DNA from: Heloderma charlesbogerti
Taxonomy: Eukaryota > Chordata > Lepidosauria > Squamata > Helodermatidae
DNA length: 64,000 bases
Direction: 5' to 3'
Assembly: GCA_026122225.1 (NCBI GenBank)
Contig: JANEZZ010001902.1
Coordinates: 1,116,001 to 1,180,000 of the forward strand
Under the pieces are notes generated by a model that had not been told where the DNA came from, did not search any database, and saw nothing but the letters and a program-made list of their open reading frames with translations. Both the position numbers and the translations under genes were made by a program. Positions 23,514-36,400 of the stretch are shown here, in pieces; the first letter of the stretch is position 1; every line of letters begins with the position of its first letter.

Positions 23514-26500
23514 CTGAGAAAAGAGAATGCAATCAGAGCTGTCTGAAGGCGGCACTGTCCAGAGAGCATCAAATGGCAAGAACATGTGTTAATTGGAAAT
23601 GACTCAAGTAGCACTACATGGAGGCAGCTTATGTTATCTTCTAAAGTTCCATCCTAGAACATTTTTTCCAGCTGCCTAAATGGTTTTACCGAGAAATGCT
23701 GACAAATGGGCCCGAAGGCCAGATGTAGCTTGCAGGGGGCTCTCCTTGGTCCTCCCCCCCCCTGCAACCACAGCAGACAGGTTTTTTTAAAACCTTACAT
23801 TGTAGCCAATGGGAGGCTTTTTTCTAGCCTAATTGCAGTGCAGAGGTTGCAACTGATGAGGGAAGGGTTAACCATCCCCTCTTTGATCCCCTTCATGGAT
23901 CACTGCCCCTTCATGGATGACTGCCTTGTTGTGGCGAAGGGGCTTGTGTAACTCAGTGAAGCCATAAGCTATGCTTTGCAGGGCCACCCAAGACAGACAG
24001 GTCATGGCGGAGAGTTCTGACAAAATGTGGTCCACTGGAGAAGGAAATGGCAACCCACTCCAGTATTCTTGCCAAGAAAACCCCATGGAACGTATCACAA
24101 GGCTCAAAGATATGACGCCGGAAGATAAGCCCCTCAGGTCGGAAGCTGTCCAATATACTACTGGGGAAGAGCAGAGGGTATTTCCAAGTAGTGCCAGAAA
24201 GAGTGAAGTGGCTGGGCCAAAGCCGAAAGGACACTCAGCTGTGAATGTGTCTGGTGGTGAAAAGAAAATCCCTTAGAAGAAATGGAGTAGCACTCATAGT
24301 CAACAAAAGGGTGGGAAAAGCAGTACTGGGGTACAATCTCAAAAACGATAGAATGATCTCAGTACGAATCCAAGGCAAACCATTCAACATCACAGTAATT
24401 CAAGTCTATGCCCCAACCACTGATGCTGAAGAAGCTGAGGTTGATCGGTTCTATGAAGACCTACAACACCTTCTAGAACTAACACCAAAAAAAGATGTCC
24501 TCTTCATCATAGGGGATTGGAATGCTAAAGTAGGAAGTCAAGAAATAACTGGGAAAACAGGCAAGCATGGCCTTGGTGTACAAAATGAAGCAGGACAAAG
24601 GCTAATAGAGTTTTGCCAAGAGAACACGCTGATCATAGCAAACACTCTTTTCCAACAGCACAAGAGGCGACTCTACACATGGACATCACCAGATGGTCAA
24701 TATCGAAATCAGATGGATTATGTACTTTGCAGCCAAAGATGGAGAAGCTCTATACAGTCAGTCAAAACAAGACCTGGAGCTGACTGTGGCTCAGATCATG
24801 AGCTTCTTATTGCAAAATTTTGGCTTAAATTGAAGAATGTAGGGAAAACCACTAAACCATTCAGGTATGACCTAAATCATATCCCTGATGAACATACAGT
24901 GGAGGTGAGGAATAGATTTAAGGGATTAGACCTGATAGACAGAGTGCCTGAGGAACTATGGAGAGGTCTGTAACATTGTTCAGGAGGCAGCAACGAAATC
25001 CATCTCAAAGAAAAAGAAATGCAAGAAAGCCAAGTGGCTGTCTGAGGAGGCTTTACAAGTAGCTGAGGAAAGAAGGGAAGCGAAAACCAAGGGAGAAAGG
25101 GGAAGATATACCCAACTGAATGCAGATTTCCAGAGAATAGCAAGGAGAGACAAGAAGGCCTTCTTAAATGAACAATGAAAAGAAATTGAAGAAAACAATA
25201 GAATGGGAAAGACTAGAGATCTTCAAGAAAATTGGAGATCTCAAGGGAACGTTTTGTGCAAAGACGGGCATGATCAAGGACAAAGAAGGCAGGGACCTAA
25301 CAGAAGCAGATGAGATTAAGAAGAGGTGGCAAGAATACACAGAAGAACTATACAGGAAAGATCTTAATGCCCCTGACAGCCATGATAGTGCAGTCACTGA
25401 ACTTGAGCTGGACATCCTAGAGAGTGAAGTCAAGTGGGCCTTAGGAAGCATTACTAACAACAAAGCTAGCGGAGATGACAGTATTCCAGCTGAGCTATTT
25501 AAGATCCTAAAAGATGATGCTGTTAAAGTGCTGCACTCAATATGCCAACAAATTTGGAACACTCAACAATGGCCACAGGACTGGAAAAGGTCAGTTTACA
25601 TTCCAGTTCCAAAGAATGGCAATGCCAAAGAGTGTTCAAACTACCGCACAATTGCGCTCATTTCACATGCCAGCAAGGTGATGCTCAAAATCCTACACGC
25701 TAGGCTTCAGCAGTATGTGAACCGAGAACTACTGGAAGTATAAGCTGGGTTTCGAAGAGGCAGAGGAACTAGAGATCAAATTGCCAACATTCGCTGGATC
25801 ATGGAGAAAGCAAGAGAATTCCAGAAAAACGTCTATTTCTGCTCCATTGCCTACGCTAAAGCCTTTGATTGTGTGGATCACAACAAACTATGGCAAATTC
25901 TTAAAGAGATGGGAGTACCAGACCACCTTACCTGTCTCCTGAGAAACCTGTACGACGGCCAAGAAGCAACAGTAAGAACCGCACATGGAACAACCGATTG
26001 GTTCAAAATTCGGAAAGGAGTATGACAAGGCTGTATATTGTCGCCCTGCTTATTTAATGTATATGCAGAGTACATCATGAGAAATGCCGGGTTGGATGAA
26101 TCACAGGTCGGAATTAAGATTGCCGGGAGAATTATCAACAACCTCAGATACGCAGACGATACCACCCTAATGGCAGAAAGCAAAGAGGATCTAAAGAGCC
26201 TCTTGTTGAGGGTGAAAGTGGAGACTGCAAAACCTGGTTTGAAACTCAACATTAAAAAAACTAAAATCATGGCATCTGGCCCCATCACTTCCTGGCATAT
26301 AGAAGAGGAAGAAATGGAAGCAGTGACAGATTGTATTTTCTTGGGCTCCAAGATCACCGCAGACGGTGACTGTAGCCATGAAATTAAAAGACGCTTGCTC
26401 CTTGGGAGGAAAGCTATGGCAAACCTAGACAGCATAGTAAGAAGCAGAGACATCACCTTGCCGACAAAGGTTCGTATAATCAAAGCTATGGTTTTCCCAG

Positions 26501-27444
26501 TAGCAACGTATGGCTGCGAGAGCTGGACTATAAGGAAGGCTGAGCGCCGAAGAATTGATTCTTTCGAACTGTGGTGCTGGAGAAGACTCTTACGAGTCCC
26601 CTGGACTGCAAGGAGGTCAAATCAGTCAATCCTAAAGGAAATCAACCCTGACTGCTCATTGGAAGGACAGATACTGAAGCTGAAGCTCAAATATTTTGGC
26701 CACCTAATGCGAAGAGAAAAGTCACTGGAAAAGACCCTGATGCTGGGAAAGACTGAAGGCAAAAGGAGAAGGGGACAGCAGAGGATGAGATGGCTAGATA
26801 GCATCACGGATGCAATGAATATGGACTTGAGCCCACTCTGGGAGAGAGCACAGGACAGGAAAGCCTGGCGTGCTATGGTCCATGGGGTCACGAAGAGTCG
26901 GACATGACTTAACGACTGAACAACAACAACAACAACAACTTTGCACTGTAATCCTATGCAGGCTCATGTATAGGGCTAAAATGTGGAGGAGGATGTGGGC
27001 GTTCACCCCTGCTCCGCATCCTCACATGCCCAGTACCCAGTTAGGCCTTTATGCGTTGAGCATGAAGGCCTGAAGTGAGCTTCCATACAGCTGAACACGC
27101 TTACAGCATTCCCGCGATTGGAAACCCTGATAAGGCAGGCTTTGTGATCGCGGGAACTCTGTGTGTTCAGCTGGACTTGCTTGCAAAGCCCTCTTCAGAC
27201 CTTTGTGCTCAGCAAGTAAAGTTCTAACTTGGAACTGGGTGCATCAGAACACTAGGCTTATGTATGTGCTCACATCCCCTGCCACACTTTAGCCCTACAC
27301 CTACACGCAAGCAAGCAAATGTCTGCATAGGGCTTCTGAATCTCCCCCAAATCATCACCTGCATCAGTTAAACTTGAAAAGGTCTCCCATGGGCTCCAGT
27401 GGGAGAGATCTTTCAAGTCTAATTGATGTGGTGGGGAAATATCT

Positions 27445-27494
<50 letters not shown>

Positions 27495-30400
27495 AGTGGG
27501 TAGATGTGTGTTAATGGGGTGGTACTGGACGTGTTTTTGGCGCTATCCACCCACATTTATCTTTAGCCCTTCCCACTGCTGGCTGCTGCCCCAGAAATTT
27601 ACCCATAAGGGAATGTGGCTCTTGAAGTGAAAAGGGTTCCCCAGCCATTTTAATTACAAGCATTTTGAATCAACCGATATGCAGGTGATGCGATGAATAT
27701 GATACAGCACTCCAAAACAAAACAAATGACCACCAGTGGCACATCCAGTTTATAAATTTATAGATTTAAAAATCTAAAATTTATAGATTTAAAAATTTAC
27801 ACACACACACATTTTAAAATGTGAAAAGTTTCGGTATAAAACAATTCCTCAACAATGCTGCTGAATCAAAACAAAAGGCAGTAAAACTGGCTGAGGCTAA
27901 TGGTTACAGGTTACCAGTTTCTGCTGTTAGGAGTGTGAGGTATACCAGAGGACTGCCTGTTTTGAAAATTCCATTTGTGACTGTCATATTTGTATGGGAA
28001 GCCGCCAAGATCCTTGATCCTTGTTGTTTGTACTGCTCCAATAACACTAAAACAACATCTTGTGAAGTTTCAGCTGTATGACAACTAATGCTGGATACGG
28101 GAATGCCCTATCTGTATGGACGTTAAGGGGGAGCGTACAGTTAAGGGTGCTATTTCTAAAATGGAATGCTTCTAATGTAACTTCTTTTACATTGGTGAAA
28201 CTGGAAGACCTCTTCTAAAAAGGTATAAGGAGCACTTGACTGATATTCAGCATAATGAAACACATGCTAGACCTTGGTCCCTTCATATGAGGGAGAAACA
28301 TGCTGGCAAAGCAACTTTTGTTAAGATCTCTGTGCTAGCAGTTAAACGGCACCTCCAAAGGAGAAAGATTAAGGAGGCAAAGTTTACTGATAAACTGAAA
28401 GCTGATATCAGTGTAAAGGATAACATGAACCAAGCCATGATGTTTATTAATTCAGCCTGATCAGCTACTGAATACAGGTGCGGATTGTTAATCCATGGTC
28501 CCTCACTGAGGTTTGGCCTGTTCCTGATTGGTTCTGGCTCAGCTTATAAGTGGTATTGTAGCATACTCTTATTTGTGACTGAAGCTGGTGTTTTATACCG
28601 AAACATTTCACATTTTAAAATCGGTTTTTACATCTGTAAATGTATAAACTGGATATGCTACTGGTGGTCATTTGTTTTGTTTAATAAAATCTGTTTTTAT
28701 GTCTGTAAATGTATAAACTGGATATGCTACAGGTGGTCATTTGCTTTGTTTAATAAGCATTTCACTATTCCCAAGTCAATACTGTAGTTTTATCATTAAA
28801 CTAAAATATAAAGATAACTACTCATTAAGTCTGAGGTTGAGCAGGCACTGAACCAGGACTTTCTGGGATGCTTCCCATCTTATGTTTGCCAAACAGAAGA
28901 TGACTGCCATAAGTCAGTTCCATATCTCCAGGCAAAAATGTTTTATTTCAGTGAGCAATAACATGGCAGCTGACTCAAGCTACAAGTGACAGTTGCATGA
29001 TACTTTCTCCCAGTATGCTACTTTGTTATGCATAACAGCACCAGATGTGCTGCAATGGAGCATGGGGAGAACAGCGGAGAGGGGCTGCTTCACTCTTTCC
29101 CTCCCAGCCATTTGAGAAAGGGTTAAGCAGCCCCTTCCCGCCCTCATATTCCTGCCAGTCCTCACACGGGACTGCAGTCTGTCAGTCTGCTTTGCATTAA
29201 AAAGGCAAACCATGCAAGGAAAGAATCCTGCAACAGTGTAGTCTAAGCCTCACAGATCTGCAAAATAGCCACGGTCTGGAAGCTGCTTTGCAAGTTCACT
29301 GGCCGTCTGCAAGATGGCTGTGTGCACTGACCTATTCTGGCAAGATATTTGCAGACCTGGAAGTCAGCCACAGCTGAAAACCTAACGCAAGAGAGATCCT
29401 TTGCTCCTGTGGATTTCTACATGCTACACATTTTGCTGTCTTTATTTGCCTTAGTCAAAACAACTGTGTCCTTCTCCTGAAGGGCCGCAACAGTAGAAAT
29501 GAAAGAAGTGCAGAATCTCGTTTTATTTGTGCCAAAGAATAAATGCTAATAATCTCAAATCCCTCGATTTGGGAGGATTGATTCTCAAATCAGTGTGGTT
29601 GTGAATTCAGTCGTCAATTAGTTCCGTCAGTAAATGCAGTTGAGAGGTGCATGCAGAGGTCCACATGGCCATTCTTTCCTATAGAAAGAATCTGCAGGAG
29701 CAATGAGAATCCCAGCGCTTCCACAGAATATTTCCATAGACAGGAGAAAATGGGAAGCCCCTGTATGTATGGCAGCCTTTCCCAGCCAGGCACCTTCCAG
29801 ACGTATGTTAATGTACTGTAATTTAAACCAATACTGGACTTGTTCCAACCCACTTCTTTCACTGATAGCTTGTCAGAGATCATTTGTTACTTTCCCATAG
29901 CTCTTTCAGGGGAAGATGATTTTAAAAGATGGCTTCCATTGCTACACAAATTATGCATTGAAAGAGAAAAAGAGATGCAAGTAACTGAGTGAACAATTTG
30001 GTTGGCCAGCTAATAGGGCTTGCATTATGAGTGGTGGGGACTTGGAAACAGCTCCACCACATTGCCGTTAGGTTGACCACCAGAATGGGCAAACATTTTG
30101 ACTTGAGGACCACGTCTGGATATGAAAATTGTACGGTAAGCTGTAAATGCTTAAGAAACAAACAAACAAAGCTGAAATAAACTGGAAATAAACTTGAAAC
30201 CATACTTATTGTTATAGCTACACCATCATAATGATGCCTTACAATAATGCAAAGGTGCAGAACCTCTTTCAGACCAGGGGCCGAATTCCATTTTGGAGAA
30301 GCTCTCAGGGGCTGCATTCCAGTGATGGGTGGGGCCAAAGGCAAAAGGGGCAGGGCAAAAGCACCAAAAATACCAGCAGATTTTAGCTGACAGCTCTTAC

Positions 30401-33400
30401 TGCTAAGGTAACTAAGTCTTAGGAGAGGGATCTCAACTTTTAGAATGGGGAAAAAACTGCACAAACACTGGTTAGGGGAAACTGAGTGGAGCCAGGGGAA
30501 GGGGTGGAGGTCTCATGGACAACCCTGGAGAGCTGGACTGGGACCTAAGTGGGCCGGATTTAGTCCTGGGGCTGAGGTTCTGCGCCCCTGCAATAATGCA
30601 ACCAAATGTACTATTTATTTATTTAAAACTTTTATATACTGTCATTATTCCTATTAGGATTCCAGGGCAGCATACAACAATTTGCATCTCTATATGCACA
30701 ACAGTACTAAAACAAAGATAAAATCAGTAAACCAATTACAATTTGCAACAAGTTAAAATGATTGGGTAAATAAAAAGAGGTTATCTGCCTGGCACCAATA
30801 AGATTGCAATGTAGGCACCAGGCAAAGCTCTTTAGGGAAGGTATTCCATAACTGCGATCCTCTCCTTCATTGTAGAATAGCATCCTTCTGACAAAGGAGG
30901 CACCTGGAAAACAGCCTCAGCAGAAAACATGAATGCACGTGCAGACTGATATGGGAAGAGCCGCTCCTTCTGGCATTTAGGTCCCAAGCTGTTAGGACTT
31001 TAACAGTAACAACCAGCACCTTGAATTGGGTCTGGAAGTGAACAGGCAGTTGATGAGGTTCTTTTAGGATCAGCATGCTGTACATACACCTTGCCCTACC
31101 AGTCAAGTTTGGGGGGGGGGGCAAAATCTGTATCTATTCCAAGTCATCTTCAAGAGCAGCCCCACATATAATGCAGTAATCCAAGGGCAACCCCAAGTAT
31201 AATGGGATGCAGTAACGTATTACCATATAGCCAGGCTATCTCTGTCGAGAAACTGACACAGCTGGTGAACCAGCTCAAACTGGTGAAAGGTCCTTCTTCT
31301 TCATGCAGCGGGGGAGGGGGGGAGAGGAAGCATACTGGTGACCTAGTGAGAACTTTGCCCCTCCGCCCATCACCAGCCTGAGGATTGAGTGGATTAACTT
31401 GTAAAGTTCCCTCTGTCCTGACACTCCCTCCAAAATGCAAACAAGGAGGGGAGGGTTTTTTACAGCTCTTGATCTGTCCTCCTCCCAACTATCTGCCCCC
31501 TCAGTCAGGGGAGAGAGGCTGGCTCCCAGCCTCTCTCCCCCTTGCTGTGTGACCCAGGAAGTCACAGAGGCGCATCCCAGCCGTGCTGCACCTTGCATGG
31601 CATCCAGGTCCTGTCCCGAGGCTGATGGAGTCTGTTGCACCTTGACCACAGAGCTGCAGTTGGCCTTAATGAATGACAGGTGCTCTGGCACCGATGCCAG
31701 CTTGAGTTAGCAATCTAGCTCGACAGTCTTACAGTGGGCAGTTGGAGGTACCATCACACTGCTCGCTAAAGCCAGCTAAGTCAAAGGTTGGATGAAAAGC
31801 TCCCACAGATGTGGCCTGTAGTTTGTAGCTTGCCCAGCCCTGTAGAAGGTAGAGCTCCAATACCCTTAATAGCTGTCCAGTAGACAGAATCTTGGCACGG
31901 GCCACTTTTTCCATCTCGGCAGCACTGTGACATGACAAGTTACATGGCCTAAAGTTCACAACTGTTAAAGGGATTAGGACCTTCCCTGTCCTCTACTGAG
32001 CTGTTGAAAGGAATTCTGAATTTTGACATGACATGCTAAAATCATCTTCTTTTGACTCAGTGCCAGCAATAACTTCATACCATCAGCTACACCATGTGCA
32101 CCAGTTTGCTAAATACTGGTAATTAACTCCAAACATGAGACTGAAAGGATATAACAGATCAGAATGATAAGAGGACACACAGTTCTCAAACCTACCTAAT
32201 TTTAGGCTTCTAAGCCCAGAAAAAGCAAAAGTCCTGAGCCTTAAAAATAACAATTCATTTCATTCACACACACACACATATATATATATCTGTAAATATG
32301 AAGCGTTTCTATAATGATGAACAGTAAGATCAGAAGAATGAAATACAGACTGTGGTTCTCTGATCAAAGACAAAGAGCGGGCGCGGGTGGTGTATAAATG
32401 TTCATTTCATATACAGAATGAACTGGAGGGGGGGAAATGAAAGGTTGCCAGATACCTCAGAATTTCTGGAACTGTCCCAGAAATGCCTAGAAAAAGTGGT
32501 TTTGTCCATGAGCATAAACATGCCAGATTCTTATCAAGCCCCAATTCTTAGCCTTGAGTTTGTTCTTAGGAGCCAAATAGAAATACCCTGTTTTAACAGG
32601 CACTGTGCACATTCAGCTCCTCTGGGAACTGCAGATGGTCAATGGCTTTTGCAAATCAGGACAACGTGGGTAGCACTGCTCTCTCCTTTCCAGTCACAGG
32701 AGGGCCACTGTGTTCAATCGGCAGTTTATGGACTCTCTGCAGAGAACTGGGATCAGATTATAACCTGTTTCTTTAAGCTCTGGTGCCAGGCCAGCATTTC
32801 CCCATGCCTATTGAGGTGCCATGTGAGGGCCTCTCTCAGGAGAGGGATGCATGAAGGGCAAGCAACAAGTGGCATTCTCTGGGGTGGGCAAAGCAAACTA
32901 TATATTGTTATCTATATGCTAATGCTACTGATCTCAAGTCTTCAAGTACCCGTGCTTACGTAGTCAAATCCGAACCACTTGCATACAAGAGGGAGGTATC
33001 AGCAGACTCAGGGTAACCCTAAGCTTCGCAGAAGTATCTTCAGGGGGGGAAAATCCCTGAAAAAAACAACCCAGTGAGGATTGAGTGTACCTAATGCCCA
33101 TGGAATGCTGACTGACTGATGGTTGAGAAGAAAAACAACTGAACTCTGGGTGGGAGAGAGAATGGAATAGAGTACCCTGGACACGGAGGAGGGAGGGAGA
33201 AAGAGAGAGACAGATATAAAAAGGGTAAATAGCGCTATCTCATTGCCTGGATAGGTCATTTCCTGGTTCACCCAGAGTTATTTTTCAAAGTCCCCACAGA
33301 TGCAAGTGAGAGCTGCCCATAGAAGTGAATGGAAAAATAAAAGATTTCAATGCAGCTGGGACTGGGCACCAGTTTATCCACTCCCACCCTACAAAAAATC

Positions 33401-36400
33401 CTTGAACAGCCCAATAGGGACTGAGCATGCTTGGTGGGCACAGAATGCTGACTGTTGGGCGAGGGAAACAGAAAACTGGGAGGGGAGGTGAAACAGAACG
33501 GAGCAGCTGGAACTGAGCAGAAGAACTTCACACAGCAACATTTTCTTGCAGAGCCCCCATTTGTGTATACTAATTGCGACCTCAATTCTCTGAGTGCCAT
33601 TCCTTATATAGCCAAAATGGCACCAGCCACATACAGGAGGAAGGTATCAGCAGGCTTAGAGGAGCCCCAAGATTTGCAGAAATGCAAAAAGACTTTAAGG
33701 AAAATAATCTGGGGGACACACCCCAAAAATAGCTCAATGAAAACTAAGCATGCTCAACAGCCATGGAACGGTGACTCTGTTGGGGTGAGAAAGTACAAAC
33801 TGGATGGGGCAGAAAATGGAACTGACTATCCTGAACAGGAGCATTCTACCCTGCAAGAGTTTATTTCAGGTCCCATTTGCTGTTCTGTACTCAAGGAAGG
33901 GCAAAGTAAGATGTCCCACATGCAAGTACAGGAACCCTGTCTATGGGGCAGAAGGTTGACGTTTGTGCTGAAACAGCTGAAGCCAGTTTACAGGATTAAG
34001 CTGTTATATTTCTTAGGATGATGATGAATGAGTTAAGAGCTAGGGCACTAATCATCCCAACTCACAGATAGTAAGCACGGACTTTCCCAAAGGCAGGTAG
34101 GCTTTCCATTCCACCTCCCTGGTCCACCCATTCATCTTTCACTTAAAATGTTTTTATTACACTCATAGCCCACTTTTCTTCTATGACAAGATGTAGAGAC
34201 GGTATACTTAAGATTCCCAAATCCCAAGCACAGACTGGATCCAAAACTGCTTCACCTCTGCTAGCTGCAATATCATGACCATGACTTGAGACCTAAACAC
34301 ACATCCCCCACACCCCAACCCACTGCGTACGAAAAGATTACATATTTATTTACTTATTTGATTTGTATCCCATCTTTTTACCAAGAAAAATGGCACTCAA
34401 GGCAGCTTACAATCATAAATAAAACTTGACTAAAATAATAATGAAACCAAGTATCAAAATACAATACAAACACAGCAGCAACAGTATGTATTCGTTTATT
34501 ATATACTACTACTCAAATATGAATGACTCAGGAGGTAGCTGAAAAGTATAAGACCAACAACATTGCAATTTTTCATGCTAGGGAATCCTTAAATATGTCA
34601 CCTGTCAACAAACCAGCAAATAATCTAGTCATTTCATCTTGGTTTCTGAAATAAAAGTGCTTTGGCCAAGCTAGTAACCTACACATTACATGGCAGCTGA
34701 GAACCACTTTGCATGTTACTTGGAAGTCCCCCACAGTGGATGTATGAGTGACGCATGGTTCTGCTTTCTGAGCCTCTAAGTCAAGGGTGGGCAACTTCTG
34801 GCCCTCCAGACATTTTGGCCTACAATTCCCATCATCCCTCACCACTGGCTATGCTGGCTAGAGCTGATGGGAATTGTAGGCCCAAACATCTCCCACCCCA
34901 GCTCTAACTAACATGTGAAGGCAGAATTCGCACATCTCCCCCACCCCTATCGCCAGCAGCATATGTGAATTTCAAATCTAGTGGAACTCATGCGTGTGCA
35001 CTCTCTCCTTACACACATGATTTGTGCACATTTGTAATCGGCGAACATGACATAGCAAAGGGCTGGAAGTGCCCGATCTCATCTGATCTTGGAAGCTAAG
35101 CAGGGTTAGCCCTGGTTAGTACTTGGATGGGAGACTGCCTGGGAATCAGGCTTCCTGCACTGAGCAGGGGGTTCGACTCGACGGTCTTGTAGGCCCCTTC
35201 CAACCCTATGATTCTATGATCTTGTCACAGGACAGATACACAAGTTCCAACTTTAGATTTACAACAGAACAGAAGAGCAGTGCATGAGTCACCTGCACAT
35301 CCACTTTATGTGCTTCAACCATTACATGCAAATCCACTTACACTGTCCTGGAAAAATGTACGGTCGCCACTGCGCTTCCATTTATTTCAATTTAGTACTT
35401 ACCAGCCACTTGTCTGTGGCCTTCACTAAGATTGGTTCATTAACCCCTTGAAAGGTCATGCTCACTGACATATTGCAGGCTCTTTCAGTGTACTCATGAG
35501 ATTTTTTTATCTTTTTTATTTTTAAATCAATGAATCTCTGGACATGAGTTTGAAAGTGCTAGAGTTAATTCAGAACCGCCGAGTAACCTGCTAGTAGGAT
35601 TTCCCACACCTAGATTTTGTAGCCCTGGATATCTTCAAGCAGTTCTACTGAATTAATTTTCACATAGTATGACAAGAAGCTGTCCATAATCCCCCAATAT
35701 ATAACCGAAACTACTGAGTCTTACCTGACTATTTTATGTGCATTTGTGCTGAGAAATATATTGCTGCCTTTGCTTGCTTACAACAGGAGCATTTTTAGCA
35801 GCTCCTCATCAAACATCGCTGCAAGAGAATATTTTAAGCATTATCCCATACAGAACAATCATGATGATGTCACCTCCTCTTACGGCAGGAATGGGGAACG
35901 TCCAGTCCACGGAGCCTTCATGGATTCCTCCAGAGGGTGGAGCTCAGCCTCAAGCATCGCCCTCAGGAAGAATTCCCACTGATCTCCAATCCGTGATCGG
36001 AAGTAACAGCAGGAGACTTGGGTGGCGGGAGGCCCAGCCGGTGCTGCAGCTTCACTGGCGTGACACCTTCCCCCATTGGGGAGGATGTCACATGGCTGCA
36101 GCTGGAGCACAGCCAGGGTGGCTTCGCTGGGTGCAAACTTTCCCCCAATAGGGGAAGCACTATGTGCAGCGAAGCCGGGTCCCAGACGATGAGCCGACTG
36201 GATCATCCACCCGTGCATCATCCAGGAAGCAAATGACATCAGGGGTGTGGCCACACCCACATCATTCAGCCTGCAGAGGACTGGAGGGGGCCATCTGCCC
36301 CCCCTTATTTAGTTGCTTACCCCTGCTTTACAGGAAGGTTGGGATTTGCTATGGGATGGAAAAAAGCAAATCCATTTCATGAGTAAATGGGGTGGGGTGG

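Noticed and set aside
28236..28460. Host GIY-YIG nuclease gene
   Set aside because: Flanked by inverted pseudo-LTRs and broken upstream; best read as a Penelope-like remnant.
32418..32963. 181-codon plus-strand frame
   Set aside because: No recognisable motif, not conserved to any family I know, and antisense in an XK intron.
35069..35147. Functional 5S rRNA gene
   Set aside because: Only the middle and 3' part of 5S is present, fused to a CR1 tail; it is a SINE.
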